Of a stretch of DNA of 64,000 bases, positions 56,285 through 64,000 are shown one piece after another. The DNA lies in the NCBI GenBank assembly GCA_947494435.1, contig CANLUY010000001.1, forward strand, positions 372,001 through 436,000, given 5' to 3'. Position 1 is the stretch's first letter. Each line of letters begins with the position of its first letter. The notes under the pieces were generated by a model. That model made no database searches. It was not told the origin of the DNA and saw only the letters and a program-made list of their open reading frames with translations. The position numbers and the translations under genes are program-made. The DNA is from an uncultured Litoreibacter sp. (GTDB lineage Bacteria > Pseudomonadota > Alphaproteobacteria > Rhodobacterales > Rhodobacteraceae).

Positions 56285-57883
56285 ATGATCAAAGGACGCG
56301 TCAACCCAACCCATACGCTGGAAACTCAAGGCATAACCGGACTTGGAGACGTGTATTACAACTACCTCGAACCTGCCTTGATCGAAGACGCTCTAAAGCG
56401 TGATGAAGGAACACTGGGCAAAGGCGGCGCTTTCTTGGTCACGACAGGCAGCCACACCGGCCGGTCGCCAAAGGATAAGTTCGTTGTACGCACCGAAAGC
56501 GTTGAAAACACGATCTGGTGGGAAAACAACGCGCCTATGCAGCCTTCGGCCTTCGATGTGCTGCACGCCGACATGTTGGCGCACATGAAAGGTCGTGACT
56601 ATTACGTCCAAGATTTGTTCGGTGGCGCCGACCCGTCGCAACGCCTCGATGTGCGGGTTGTGACTGAACTTGCTTGGCACGGCCTCTTCATCCGCCACAT
56701 GCTGCGTCGTCCAGAAGCATCGGAATTAGAAAATTTCATCCCGGAATTCACAGTTATCAACTGCCCTAGCTTCAAAGCTGACCCAGCAAAGCATGGTTGT
56801 CGCTCTGAAACCGTGATTGCAATGCATTTCGACAAGAAACTGATCCTTATCGGCGGCACCGCCTATGCAGGTGAAAACAAGAAATCCGTTTTCTCACTGC
56901 TGAACTATCTGCTGCCAGAAAAAGGCATCATGCCGATGCATTGCTCCGCCAACCACGCCCCTGACAATCCGGCGGACACGGCTGTGTTCTTTGGCTTGTC
57001 CGGCACTGGTAAAACGACTTTGTCCGCAGAGCCGTCCCGCACACTGATCGGCGATGACGAGCATGGCTGGTCCGATCGGGGGTCCTTCAATTTCGAAGGC
57101 GGCTGCTATGCAAAGACGATCAACTTATCAAAAAATGCTGAGCCCGAGATTTTCGCGACGACCGAGAAATTTGGCACCGTTATCGAGAACATGGTCTTCG
57201 ATCCGGAGACCAAGGAGCTTGATTTCGATGATGACAGCCTGACCGCAAACATGCGGTGCGCTTACCCGCTTCACTACATCTCCAACGCATCAAACACCGC
57301 GATGGGTGGACATCCTAAAAATGTGATCATGCTGACCTGTGACGCGTTTGGCGTCCTCCCACCAATTGCGCGGCTCACGCCAGCTCAAGCCATGTACCAC
57401 TTCCTGTCCGGCTTCACATCAAAGGTTGCCGGGACGGAGCGTGGTGTGACCGAGCCTGAACCCACGTTTTCGACCTGCTTTGGCGCGCCTTTCATGCCGA
57501 GACGCCCTGAGGTGTATGGCAAACTGTTGCAAGAGAAAATTGCGAAGCACGGGTCAAATTGCTGGCTTGTGAACACCGGCTGGACTGGAGGGGCCTACGG
57601 AACTGGCTCACGTATGCCAATCCGTGCGACCCGTGCCTTGCTGACAGGCGCACTTGACGGGTCTTTGAACAAAGGGACGTTCCGCAAAGACCCTAATTTC
57701 GGGTTTGACGTCCCTGTAAGTGCAGAGGGAGTGGCTGATGTCATCCTTGACCCGCGCAGAACTTGGGACAATCCTGAGGCCTATGACAGACAAGCCGCGA
57801 AACTGGTCGATATGTTCTCCGAGAACTTCGAACAATATCTTCCGCACATTGACGCTGATGTTAAAGCCGCAGCGCTTGGCTAA
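56285..57883 (+). CDS. pckA: Phosphoenolpyruvate carboxykinase (ATP)
   Basis: The 532-residue ATP-dependent PEPCK, which converts oxaloacetate to phosphoenolpyruvate for gluconeogenesis. The kinase-1a loop is [16 protein letters not shown], the metal/kinase-2 block is IGDDEHGW, and [15 protein letters not shown] lies near the N-terminus. The final [14 protein letters not shown] block is intact. It is divergent from chvI, the conserved arrangement in alphaproteobacteria where ChvI influences pckA. Confidence 0.98.
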   Translation: MIKGRVNPTHTLETQGITGLGDVYYNYLEPALIEDALKRDEGTLGKGGAFLVTTGSHTGRSPKDKFVVRTESVENTIWWENNAPMQPSAFDVLHADMLAHMKGRDYYVQDLFGGADPSQRLDVRVVTELAWHGLFIRHMLRRPEASELENFIPEFTVINCPSFKADPAKHGCRSETVIAMHFDKKLILIGGTAYAGENKKSVFSLLNYLLPEKGIMPMHCSANHAPDNPADTAVFFGLSGTGKTTLSAEPSRTLIGDDEHGWSDRGSFNFEGGCYAKTINLSKNAEPEIFATTEKFGTVIENMVFDPETKELDFDDDSLTANMRCAYPLHYISNASNTAMGGHPKNVIMLTCDAFGVLPPIARLTPAQAMYHFLSGFTSKVAGTERGVTEPEPTFSTCFGAPFMPRRPEVYGKLLQEKIAKHGSNCWLVNTGWTGGAYGTGSRMPIRATRALLTGALDGSLNKGTFRKDPNFGFDVPVSAEGVADVILDPRRTWDNPEAYDRQAAKLVDMFSENFEQYLPHIDADVKAAALG

Positions 57884-58412
57884 ACAATCGCTCGTTGCGC
57901 TACTCCTTTGCCCGCTGCCAGTTTTGGCGGCGGGCGTTTCATTTGATGAAACCCGCGTAGGTGTATTACGCTACGGGCTTGTTTGTGGCTCTGACACAGC
58001 AGAGACGATGCCCGCGCCAGATACAGCACGGGGTACGATCCAAAAACGAGAAGACTGGCAAAAGATCATAGTTGAAACGCAGGTGATCCCCCTCGTGAAG
58101 GGAATGGCGCTGGGTGTTGATATGGTGCCGGCTGGGCCCCGATCATTGGAAAATGTGCGCATCACGGTCACCCATCCGCCGTTTCGCGACTCTGGCTTAA
58201 CCGTTGATAAGTGGACCGCTGATTTCAGCAGAGGCAGTTCGAACCTCAATTTCTTTGAGTTCGAATTTCCCTATGAGATGGTCGAAGGCACCTGGACGAT
58301 GGAAGCCACCAAAGGTTTCCGCACGCTCTACAGTGTTTCGTTTCAAGTCGTAGATGCTGCAACCGTGCCGGAGATGGCAGGCCTTTGCGATGGGGTGTCT
58401 TTGACAAGCTAA
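57858..58412 (+). CDS. Exported DUF3859-like protein
   Basis: A 184-residue secreted protein: a basic N-terminus, a hydrophobic stretch ([14 protein letters not shown]) and probable cleavage after LAA, followed by [18 protein letters not shown] and a beta-rich domain ([34 protein letters not shown]) that fits DUF3859. The ATG at 57858 lies inside the pckA 3' end, a 26-base overlap in another frame; a TTG shortly after is possible. Function unknown. Its stop overlaps that of the convergent permease gene. Confidence 0.78.
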   Translation: MLKPQRLAKQSLVALLLCPLPVLAAGVSFDETRVGVLRYGLVCGSDTAETMPAPDTARGTIQKREDWQKIIVETQVIPLVKGMALGVDMVPAGPRSLENVRITVTHPPFRDSGLTVDKWTADFSRGSSNLNFFEFEFPYEMVEGTWTMEATKGFRTLYSVSFQVVDAATVPEMAGLCDGVSLTS

Positions 58413-59176
58413 CCCATTACTCCGCGTCGGATTAGGTTTAGGCCCGCCAGAAACAAAACCCACAGGGTCGCTTTGCGAAAAAGGTCCTGATTGATCCGGT
58501 CTTGCACTTGAAACCCAAGCCATAAACCCAAAACAGCCGGGACGACGAGACCAAGCGAAAGAGGCAATGTTTCCGCACGAATAACGCCTGATTGCAAATG
58601 CGCCAAAAACAACGCTGTCGCCCCGAGCCCGTAGATTGAGCCTTGGATCCGAAGATGCTCTTTCTTTGGCGTTTCAATGGCTGTCAAATATGCAACCGTG
58701 GGCGGACCCCACACGCCAGACAGTCCCCCAACAAACCCAGCTAGAGCTCCAACTGCGGCCTCAATACGTGTACTACGCATCATTACAGCCGGTCGCCAAC
58801 CGGCGATCTGGCTGGCAGTGAAAATGGTGATTGGAACCCCGATACCCAGGAACAGCCAATTGATCGGTAGCAAACGGACCAGCTGTGCACTCAACAATAG
58901 CATCGTAAGGCCCGCTGACAGAAAGACCCTGAATTTCTTGATAGACGACCACGCCGCTGCGAAGCCTTGGCGCAGGGCTTGCATTCCATTTGTCACCAGC
59001 GTTGGCAAAATCAATCCCGCAAGCGCCAGTTCGGGTGACATGAAAGACGCCAACCCTGAAATCATGATCGTCGGCATCGCAAAGCCCACGACGCCCTTAA
59101 TAACACCGGCAATGAACGCGATCAGCACGGCAAAAGCCAGCCCCGACGGGCCGTAAAGTTGTGAAAGAAATTCCAT
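58409..59176 (-). CDS. TauE/SafE-family sulfite exporter-like permease
   Basis: A 255-residue membrane protein with seven to eight hydrophobic segments. The two family halves are visible: IAFIAGVIKGVVGFAMPTIM near the N-terminus and VGALAGFVGGLSGVWGPPTVAYL in the middle. TauE/SafE proteins export sulfite or organosulfonates, or act on other anions. It is divergent from mcd, 148 bases away, and convergent with the DUF3859-like gene, overlapping it by four bases. Confidence 0.92.
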   Translation of the reverse strand: MEFLSQLYGPSGLAFAVLIAFIAGVIKGVVGFAMPTIMISGLASFMSPELALAGLILPTLVTNGMQALRQGFAAAWSSIKKFRVFLSAGLTMLLLSAQLVRLLPINWLFLGIGVPITIFTASQIAGWRPAVMMRSTRIEAAVGALAGFVGGLSGVWGPPTVAYLTAIETPKKEHLRIQGSIYGLGATALFLAHLQSGVIRAETLPLSLGLVVPAVLGLWLGFQVQDRINQDLFRKATLWVLFLAGLNLIRRGVMG

Positions 59177-59324
59177 GGTGTGTTGATACCCTCAGCACAG
59201 CTGAGCTGCATCCAAAAAGAGGGCTGCGACATATTCGTTCAATTGCTTACCGCAGGTCGCATTATAATTGCGCTGCACCTGCACAATGACTAAACCTGCT
59301 ATAAAGCTGAAAGAGGATTCGAAA

Positions 59325-61016
59325 ATGGCACATGACGGTCAGGACATCGCAGTGAATGACAGCGGGCAAATCATCATAAGCGATCTGCTCTCGCAGACTG
59401 CGGCAGCTGTTCCGGCAGTCAACAAATTGCTCGATACTGCGAAAGCAAAAGTGACCACGCTTCTGACTGAAAATGGGCGTATTTCCGGTGCTTTGCTTGA
59501 AGAAAACCAAACAGCTGCGCATGGTTTGGCTTGGCTTGCGACATATACTCAGGCGCTGACACAGATGCAGAACTGGGCAGAAAGACTCAGCGCTGAGGGC
59601 AAGTTTGGCGAAGCTGAACAACTGATCCACCAAATCGCATTTGGCGAGTATCTCTGGCAAATCTACGGGGGCATCCCGATGAGCCAAGGCGAAATGCTGC
59701 GCCCGCAAGATATTGGTCTGACCCAAGATGACCAACGTGCGATGATGATCCCTGAAGTACGGGAGCTTACTCAATCGGGCAACACCCAAGCAGCGCGGAC
59801 ACGCCTCGTCGAGTTGATGCAGGAACAAGCGGCCAATGCCACTGTTGGTGCCTCCGGCCTCGATGGCGAGATGGAGATGATCCGCGAGCAATTCCGCCGC
59901 TTCTCTCTCGACAAGGTCGAACCCCACGCACATGAGTGGCATCTGAAAGACGAGCTGATCCCGATGGAGATCATCGAAGAGATGGCTGAGCTTGGGGTGT
60001 TCGGCCTGACGATCCCCGAAGAATATGGCGGTTTCGGTATGTCCAAAACCGCAATGTGCGTCGTCTCTGAAGAACTTTCGCGTGGATATATTGGCGTTGG
60101 TTCTCTGGGTACCAGATCTGAGATTGCGGCCGAATTGATCCTGTGCGGCGGAACAGAAGACCAGAAGCAGAAGTGGTTGCCGCAGCTGGCATCAGCTGAA
60201 ACGCTTCCAACTGCCGTTTTCACTGAACCCAACACCGGATCCGACCTTGGCTCCTTGCGCACACGCGCGGTGAAAGACGGCGAAGACTATAAAATTACAG
60301 GCAATAAAACTTGGATCACACATGCGGCGCGCACACAGATCATGACGCTGCTCGCACGAACCGATCCGGAAACAAGCGATTACAAAGGCCTGTCGATGTT
60401 TTTGGCCGAAAAGACGCCAGGGACAGATGAGGCTCCGTTCCCGACCGAAGGCATGTCCGGCGGCGAGATCGAGGTTCTAGGCTATCGTGGCATGAAGGAA
60501 TACGAACTTGGCTTCGACAACTTCCACGTCAAAGGTGAAAACCTTCTAGGCGGCGTTGAAGGTCAAGGGTTCAAACAGCTCATGCAAACCTTCGAAAGCG
60601 CGCGGATCCAAACAGCGGCACGTGCAATCGGGGTTGCTGCGTCTGCGTTGGATGTGTCTATGCAATACGCTGTTGACCGCAAGCAATTTGGAAAATCCCT
60701 CATTAATTTCCCACGTGTCTCAGGCAAACTCGCCATGATGGCGGTAGAGACCATGGTCGCGCGCCAGCTGACATACTTCTCGGCGTTTGAGAAAGACAAT
60801 GACCGCCGCTGCGATCTCGAAGCAGGTATGGCAAAGCTATTGGGTGCCCGCGTTGCGTGGTCTTGTGCGGACAACGGATTGCAGATTCACGGCGGAAATG
60901 GCTTTGCACTTGAGTATAAGATCAGCCGCATCCTGTGCGATGCACGCATCCTGAACATCTTTGAAGGTGCTGCGGAAATTCAAGCACAAGTGATTGCACG
61001 TCGGCTGCTCGGCTAA
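59325..61016 (+). CDS. mcd: (2S)-methylsuccinyl-CoA dehydrogenase
   Basis: A 563-residue acyl-CoA dehydrogenase with an extra N-terminal domain of about 170 residues, as in Mcd of the ethylmalonyl-CoA pathway, which oxidises methylsuccinyl-CoA to mesaconyl-CoA. The dehydrogenase core shows TEPNTGSDLGSLRT, KTWITHAARTQIM, LGYRGMKEYELGFDNF and the C-terminal QIHGGNGFALEYKISRI. The MKEYEL block and the N-terminal extension distinguish it from ordinary short-chain enzymes. AGAGGA precedes the ATG at 59325. Electrons go to ETF. Confidence 0.88.
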   Translation: MAHDGQDIAVNDSGQIIISDLLSQTAAAVPAVNKLLDTAKAKVTTLLTENGRISGALLEENQTAAHGLAWLATYTQALTQMQNWAERLSAEGKFGEAEQLIHQIAFGEYLWQIYGGIPMSQGEMLRPQDIGLTQDDQRAMMIPEVRELTQSGNTQAARTRLVELMQEQAANATVGASGLDGEMEMIREQFRRFSLDKVEPHAHEWHLKDELIPMEIIEEMAELGVFGLTIPEEYGGFGMSKTAMCVVSEELSRGYIGVGSLGTRSEIAAELILCGGTEDQKQKWLPQLASAETLPTAVFTEPNTGSDLGSLRTRAVKDGEDYKITGNKTWITHAARTQIMTLLARTDPETSDYKGLSMFLAEKTPGTDEAPFPTEGMSGGEIEVLGYRGMKEYELGFDNFHVKGENLLGGVEGQGFKQLMQTFESARIQTAARAIGVAASALDVSMQYAVDRKQFGKSLINFPRVSGKLAMMAVETMVARQLTYFSAFEKDNDRRCDLEAGMAKLLGARVAWSCADNGLQIHGGNGFALEYKISRILCDARILNIFEGAAEIQAQVIARRLLG

Positions 61017-61029
61017 GTAAGGTGGGGCC

Positions 61030-61413
61030 ATGCTTCGTGTGGCCCTCCTCCTTCCCTTTCTTCTTGCGTATTGCAAGGACGAGACCCTGACAGGATACGG
61101 CGCGGCAGAACAGACTTTCGTCCTGCAGTCGATCAACGAGACGCCTTTTCCTGCCCGCGCAACAATTGCGTTTCCCGAAGAAGGTCAAATCGTGGGGGAC
61201 GCTCCATGCAATTCCTATCGTGCCACTCAGAACGTGCCATACCCTTGGTTCGAAACTGGCCCCATCGCATCAACCAAACGCGCATGTCCTGATCTAAAAG
61301 CAGAACGGGAGTACCTTGCTGCGTTGGCCCGTATGACGCTATCGGAAGTATCCGGGAAAAATCTGATCCTTAGTACGTCAGATGGCGAAAAAATGATTTT
61401 CGAAGCCGAATAA
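61030..61413 (+). CDS. META-domain lipoprotein-like protein
   Basis: A 127-residue exported protein. A hydrophobic start (MLRVALLLPFLLAYC) ends in Cys15 in a lipobox-like position, although Tyr at -1 is atypical. The rest resembles the META/HslJ fold: VLQSINETPFPARATIAFPE, CNSYRA, ACPDLKAEREYLAAL. It follows mcd by 13 bases on the same strand. Function unknown; HslJ-type proteins are envelope-stress linked. Confidence 0.8.
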   Translation: MLRVALLLPFLLAYCKDETLTGYGAAEQTFVLQSINETPFPARATIAFPEEGQIVGDAPCNSYRATQNVPYPWFETGPIASTKRACPDLKAEREYLAALARMTLSEVSGKNLILSTSDGEKMIFEAE

Positions 61414-61436
61414 GCCCTGCTCTAACCCACGACTGT

Positions 61437-62159
61437 TCACCGGCCAAGCATATCAATAAGCCTTTGGCGGGAAGCCGGAACAGGTTTCGTCCCCAAAGAC
61501 GGCGCGATCCACTTCTCTAAAAAGTACCCTGTCGTGCGCAGCCCATCAGACACCTCGTCCAGCGCATTCGAGCCAATCAATCCGCGCAGGGATGGCGGCA
61601 GCGGTAACAAGCGATCAGCCCAGTCTCCGGCCCCTTTCTCAGACACCGCACGACCTGACTTTGGCGAGACATACCGCAGGTCCTGCGTTTCTCCGGTGAC
61701 GGCGCAGCTTTCCAAATCAAGACCAAACCCCAATTCGTTGAGCAACGCTACTTCCCAAAACATATAGGCCAACGGCCATGCAGGATCATTGCCCAACCTG
61801 TCAAACAGGTCGAGCGTTTGGGCATAAAGGTCAGGATGCGGATCGCGCTCCGCCAGAACAAAACACAGCAGGCCACAGATTGCATTCAAACCGGCCAAAG
61901 CGTCACGATCCCCCATGACTTGCGCGGCGCGCGATTTGACAAGCTCTACAGTGAAGGCCCCCAAATGGTCTTGAAGTCGCGCACGCCAACTCAGGTCAAG
62001 CTGCGCACCCGGTTGAAGGACAGGGGCAAGTTTGCGCGACGTCCCACCGCGCACGACTCCGGCATGAAGGCCGAACTCTTGTGTAAAAGCTTCAATGATC
62101 GCGGCATTTTCGCCATGACGACGCACCGACAGCAAAATGCCCTGCCCGCGCCATTCCAT
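61437..62159 (-). CDS. recO: DNA repair protein RecO
   Basis: A 240-residue RecO, which loads RecA with RecR and anneals strands. The OB-fold N-terminus is seen as [26 protein letters not shown] with [10 protein letters not shown]; the helical C-terminal domain follows. The ATG overlaps the stop of the DUF1491-like gene by one base, so it is translationally coupled at the end of the rnc-era operon. Confidence 0.95.
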   Translation of the reverse strand: MEWRGQGILLSVRRHGENAAIIEAFTQEFGLHAGVVRGGTSRKLAPVLQPGAQLDLSWRARLQDHLGAFTVELVKSRAAQVMGDRDALAGLNAICGLLCFVLAERDPHPDLYAQTLDLFDRLGNDPAWPLAYMFWEVALLNELGFGLDLESCAVTGETQDLRYVSPKSGRAVSEKGAGDWADRLLPLPPSLRGLIGSNALDEVSDGLRTTGYFLEKWIAPSLGTKPVPASRQRLIDMLGR

Positions 62160-62491
62160 CAGTCCGCCAGCCCCGGCTCATCAAGCAGGTGCCGGCCAGC
62201 ACGGTCCTCCACTTCGATTACCCAAAGATCAGGATCAAAACTGCGCTGTTTCGCGACAGCTGCATCAACCTCGGGCTCAGGTCCTTCGGACAGAACCATC
62301 CAAGCCCGCGCGCCAGTCATCAGATCGAAAGAGCGTTGATAGCAGCAGGCATTACCGTCCAACGTGTTGAGTTTGATCAGAACAGCGCCTGCCGTCGCAT
62401 CGCCTTTGGACGTCACGAAGGCTGGAATATCTGACAGCTGAAGTCGGCGCAAATACGCGCCTACCCAAAACTCTGCGGTCAGTCGCGTCAC
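62159..62491 (-). CDS. DUF1491-family protein
   Basis: A 110-residue conserved alphaproteobacterial protein. Blocks [26 protein letters not shown] and [20 protein letters not shown] mark the family. It overlaps era by four bases and recO by one. No function is established; its fixed place between era and recO suggests a link with RNA or DNA maintenance. Confidence 0.9.
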   Translation of the reverse strand: MTRLTAEFWVGAYLRRLQLSDIPAFVTSKGDATAGAVLIKLNTLDGNACCYQRSFDLMTGARAWMVLSEGPEPEVDAAVAKQRSFDPDLWVIEVEDRAGRHLLDEPGLAD

Positions 62492-63405
62492 GAATTTCCG
62501 TCTTTGAAATCGAGCCCCATTTCAGAGTAACGCTCACTTTCCTCAAGCCAGTTTGGCCGCACTTTGACTTGCAAAAACAGATGTACCTTCCGACCAAGAA
62601 ACTCGACCAATTCTTCGCGAGCCGCTTTACCGACAGCTTTGATCGTCTCTCCTTTATTGCCCAAAACAATGCCTTTGTGGCCGTCCCTGACCACGTAAAT
62701 CATCTGGTCAATCTTTGCCGATCCGTCTTTGCGCTCTTCCCAATTCTCTGTCTCGACTGTCATTTGATACGGCAGTTCTTGATGAAGACGCAGGGTCAGC
62801 TTCTCCCGCGTAATTTCCGCCGCGATCATGCGCATGGGAAGGTCCGCAATCTGATCCTCGGGATACAACCATGGCCCCTGAGGCATTTCAGTGGCCAGCC
62901 ACTCCCGCAGTGTTTCAACACCATGCCCTTTCTCGGCAGAGATCATGAACGTCTCCGCAAAGGGATATGCATCGTTCAGCTTTTTGGTCAGGCCCAGCAA
63001 AACGTCCGACTTCACCTTGTCGATCTTGTTGATGGCAAGCGCTACTTTTGCTCTGCCAACACGCTCCCCTAACCCTTCCAAAACGGCCGTCACGCCTTCT
63101 GTGACACCACGATGGGCTTCTACCATCAAAACCACAACGTCGGCATCTGACGCGCCCGTCCACGCGGCCGCAACCATGGCGCGATCCAGTCGACGGCGTG
63201 GTTTGAACAAACCCGGTGTGTCGACGAAGACCAGTTGGGCCTCGCCTTCCATCGCGACCCCACGAATGCGCGCGCGGGTTGTTTGGACCTTATGTGTAAC
63301 GATGGAGACTTTCGCCCCCACCATCCGGTTCAAAAGTGTCGACTTGCCTGCATTTGGTTCGCCAATAAGGGCGACAAATCCGGCGCGTGTTGTTGCGTCA
63401 CTCAT
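62488..63405 (-). CDS. era: GTPase Era
   Basis: A 305-residue Era, a GTPase in 16S rRNA maturation and 30S assembly. G1 is [10 protein letters not shown]3 DTPGL, G4 NKID; the C-terminal KH domain shows GLKK-like RNA-binding context with [17 protein letters not shown]. It overlaps rnc by eight bases upstream and the DUF1491-like gene by four bases downstream. Confidence 0.97.
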   Translation of the reverse strand: MSDATTRAGFVALIGEPNAGKSTLLNRMVGAKVSIVTHKVQTTRARIRGVAMEGEAQLVFVDTPGLFKPRRRLDRAMVAAAWTGASDADVVVLMVEAHRGVTEGVTAVLEGLGERVGRAKVALAINKIDKVKSDVLLGLTKKLNDAYPFAETFMISAEKGHGVETLREWLATEMPQGPWLYPEDQIADLPMRMIAAEITREKLTLRLHQELPYQMTVETENWEERKDGSAKIDQMIYVVRDGHKGIVLGNKGETIKAVGKAAREELVEFLGRKVHLFLQVKVRPNWLEESERYSEMGLDFKDGNS

Positions 63406-64000
63406 TCTCTAGACTTTCCAATAACGCCTTTGCGGCAGCTTGTTCTGCTTGCCGCTTTGATCCGGCTTGAGCCTGCGCGACTTGTCCGCTTTCAGTGCGA
63501 ACTTCAATGGTAAACTGCGGCGCGTGGTCTGGGCCGGAGCGTTGTTTGATTTCATATTTTGGTGGCACTTGCCCCTTGGCCTGCACAAGCTCTTGCAGCG
63601 CTGTCTTCGGATCGCGGGCATCTGCCTCTACATTGTCCACGCGTTTGCGCCAAAAGCGCAAGATCACGGTACGTGCGGCCTCCAAGCCGCCGTCCGAATA
63701 CACGGCAGCGATAACGGCTTCCATCGCATCGCCAAGCAACGCTTCTTTGCGCCGTCCGCCTGACACCATCTCCGACTTACCAAGTTTCAGCACGACCCCA
63801 AGGTCAATCTCCCGCGCGACATCAGCGCAGGTTTCTTTGCGCACAAGCGCATTAAAGCGCGGCGCCAATATACCCTCTGCAGCGGATTTATCTTCAGCGA
63901 GCAGTGTTTCTGCAATCACCAGCCCTAGCACCCGGTCTCCTAAGAACTCCAACCGTTGATTATCCGGCCGCGTCGCAGATGAAATCGAACCATGCGTCAA
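63398..64000 (-). CDS. rnc: Ribonuclease III (N-terminus beyond the window)
   Basis: At least 200 residues of RNase III, which cuts double-stranded RNA in rRNA and mRNA processing. The catalytic signature [15 protein letters not shown] and the second acidic site [18 protein letters not shown] are present, and the C-terminal dsRNA-binding domain is complete ([26 protein letters not shown]). The frame is open to the right edge, so the start lies outside; roughly 25 residues are missing. It leads the era-DUF1491-recO operon. Confidence 0.95.
   Translation of the reverse strand: MTHGSISSATRPDNQRLEFLGDRVLGLVIAETLLAEDKSAAEGILAPRFNALVRKETCADVAREIDLGVVLKLGKSEMVSGGRRKEALLGDAMEAVIAAVYSDGGLEAARTVILRFWRKRVDNVEADARDPKTALQELVQAKGQVPPKYEIKQRSGPDHAPQFTIEVRTESGQVAQAQAGSKRQAEQAAAKALLESLENE

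Noticed and set aside
1-64000. CRISPR array, prophage, insertion sequence, rRNA operon
   Set aside because: No regularly spaced repeats, phage structural genes, transposases or rRNA segments were seen.

Overview
The window is chromosomal DNA of a marine-type alphaproteobacterium, most likely Rhodobacteraceae/Roseobacteraceae (Roseobacter group). This rests on recognition of protein families and gene order, not on a database search. Supporting signs are the tuf - tRNA-Trp - secE - nusG - rplKAJL - rpoBC - rpsL - rpsG - fusA - tuf arrangement, the pckA / chvI-chvG-hprK-rapZ-manX-ptsH cluster, a methylsuccinyl-CoA dehydrogenase of the ethylmalonyl-CoA pathway, etfBA next to hydroxybutyryl-CoA dehydrogenase, and several families common in this group (Hint_2, DUF6473, DUF1491, twin-transmembrane HIG1). 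I saw no insertion sequence, prophage, integrase, CRISPR array or rRNA.

Layout. 1-34305: the translation/transcription backbone, all on the minus strand and read from right to left: tuf copy 2, tRNA-Trp, secE, nusG, rplK, rplA, rplJ, rplL, rpoB, rpoC, rpsL, rpsG, fusA and the start of tuf copy 1. Its junctions carry accessory genes: eight genes plus a 55-codon secreted peptide between tuf and tRNA-Trp; an esterase and a secreted protein between tRNA-Trp and secE; a GAF-EAL phosphodiesterase between secE and nusG; an unrecognised 589-aa protein on the opposite strand between rplA and rplJ; and Hint, ACT, Hsp70-like and carboxymuconolactone-decarboxylase genes between rpoC and rpsL.

26.9-31.5 kb holds a small metabolic locus: a 2OG-Fe(II) dioxygenase-like gene, a LysR regulator, and a divergent CmcJ/NvfI-like oxygenase - short-chain dehydrogenase - enoyl-CoA hydratase unit. 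It looks like an undescribed oxidative pathway and is the best candidate system in the window, next to the 589-aa protein.

34.4-44.3 kb is a mixed region: a PAS-GGDEF-EAL protein, glutathione transferase, lipoprotein, cytochrome P450, secreted proteins, a Tat-exported MsrB-like protein, a membrane-bound LytTR regulator facing a DUF2306 protein, and parC. 44.4-50.5 kb is redox and acyl-CoA metabolism: SH3 protein, SDR, twin-transmembrane protein, cobalamin adenosyltransferase, etfB, etfA and 3-hydroxybutyryl-CoA dehydrogenase. 50.5-57.9 kb is the ChvGI/PTS regulatory cluster with divergent pckA. 57.9-64 kb has a DUF3859 protein, a TauE/SafE permease, mcd, a META-domain protein, and the tightly overlapping rnc-era-DUF1491-recO operon, with rnc cut by the window end.

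Most start codons were chosen by ribosome binding site and family N-terminus. Promoters, operators and terminators are read by eye and are hypotheses.
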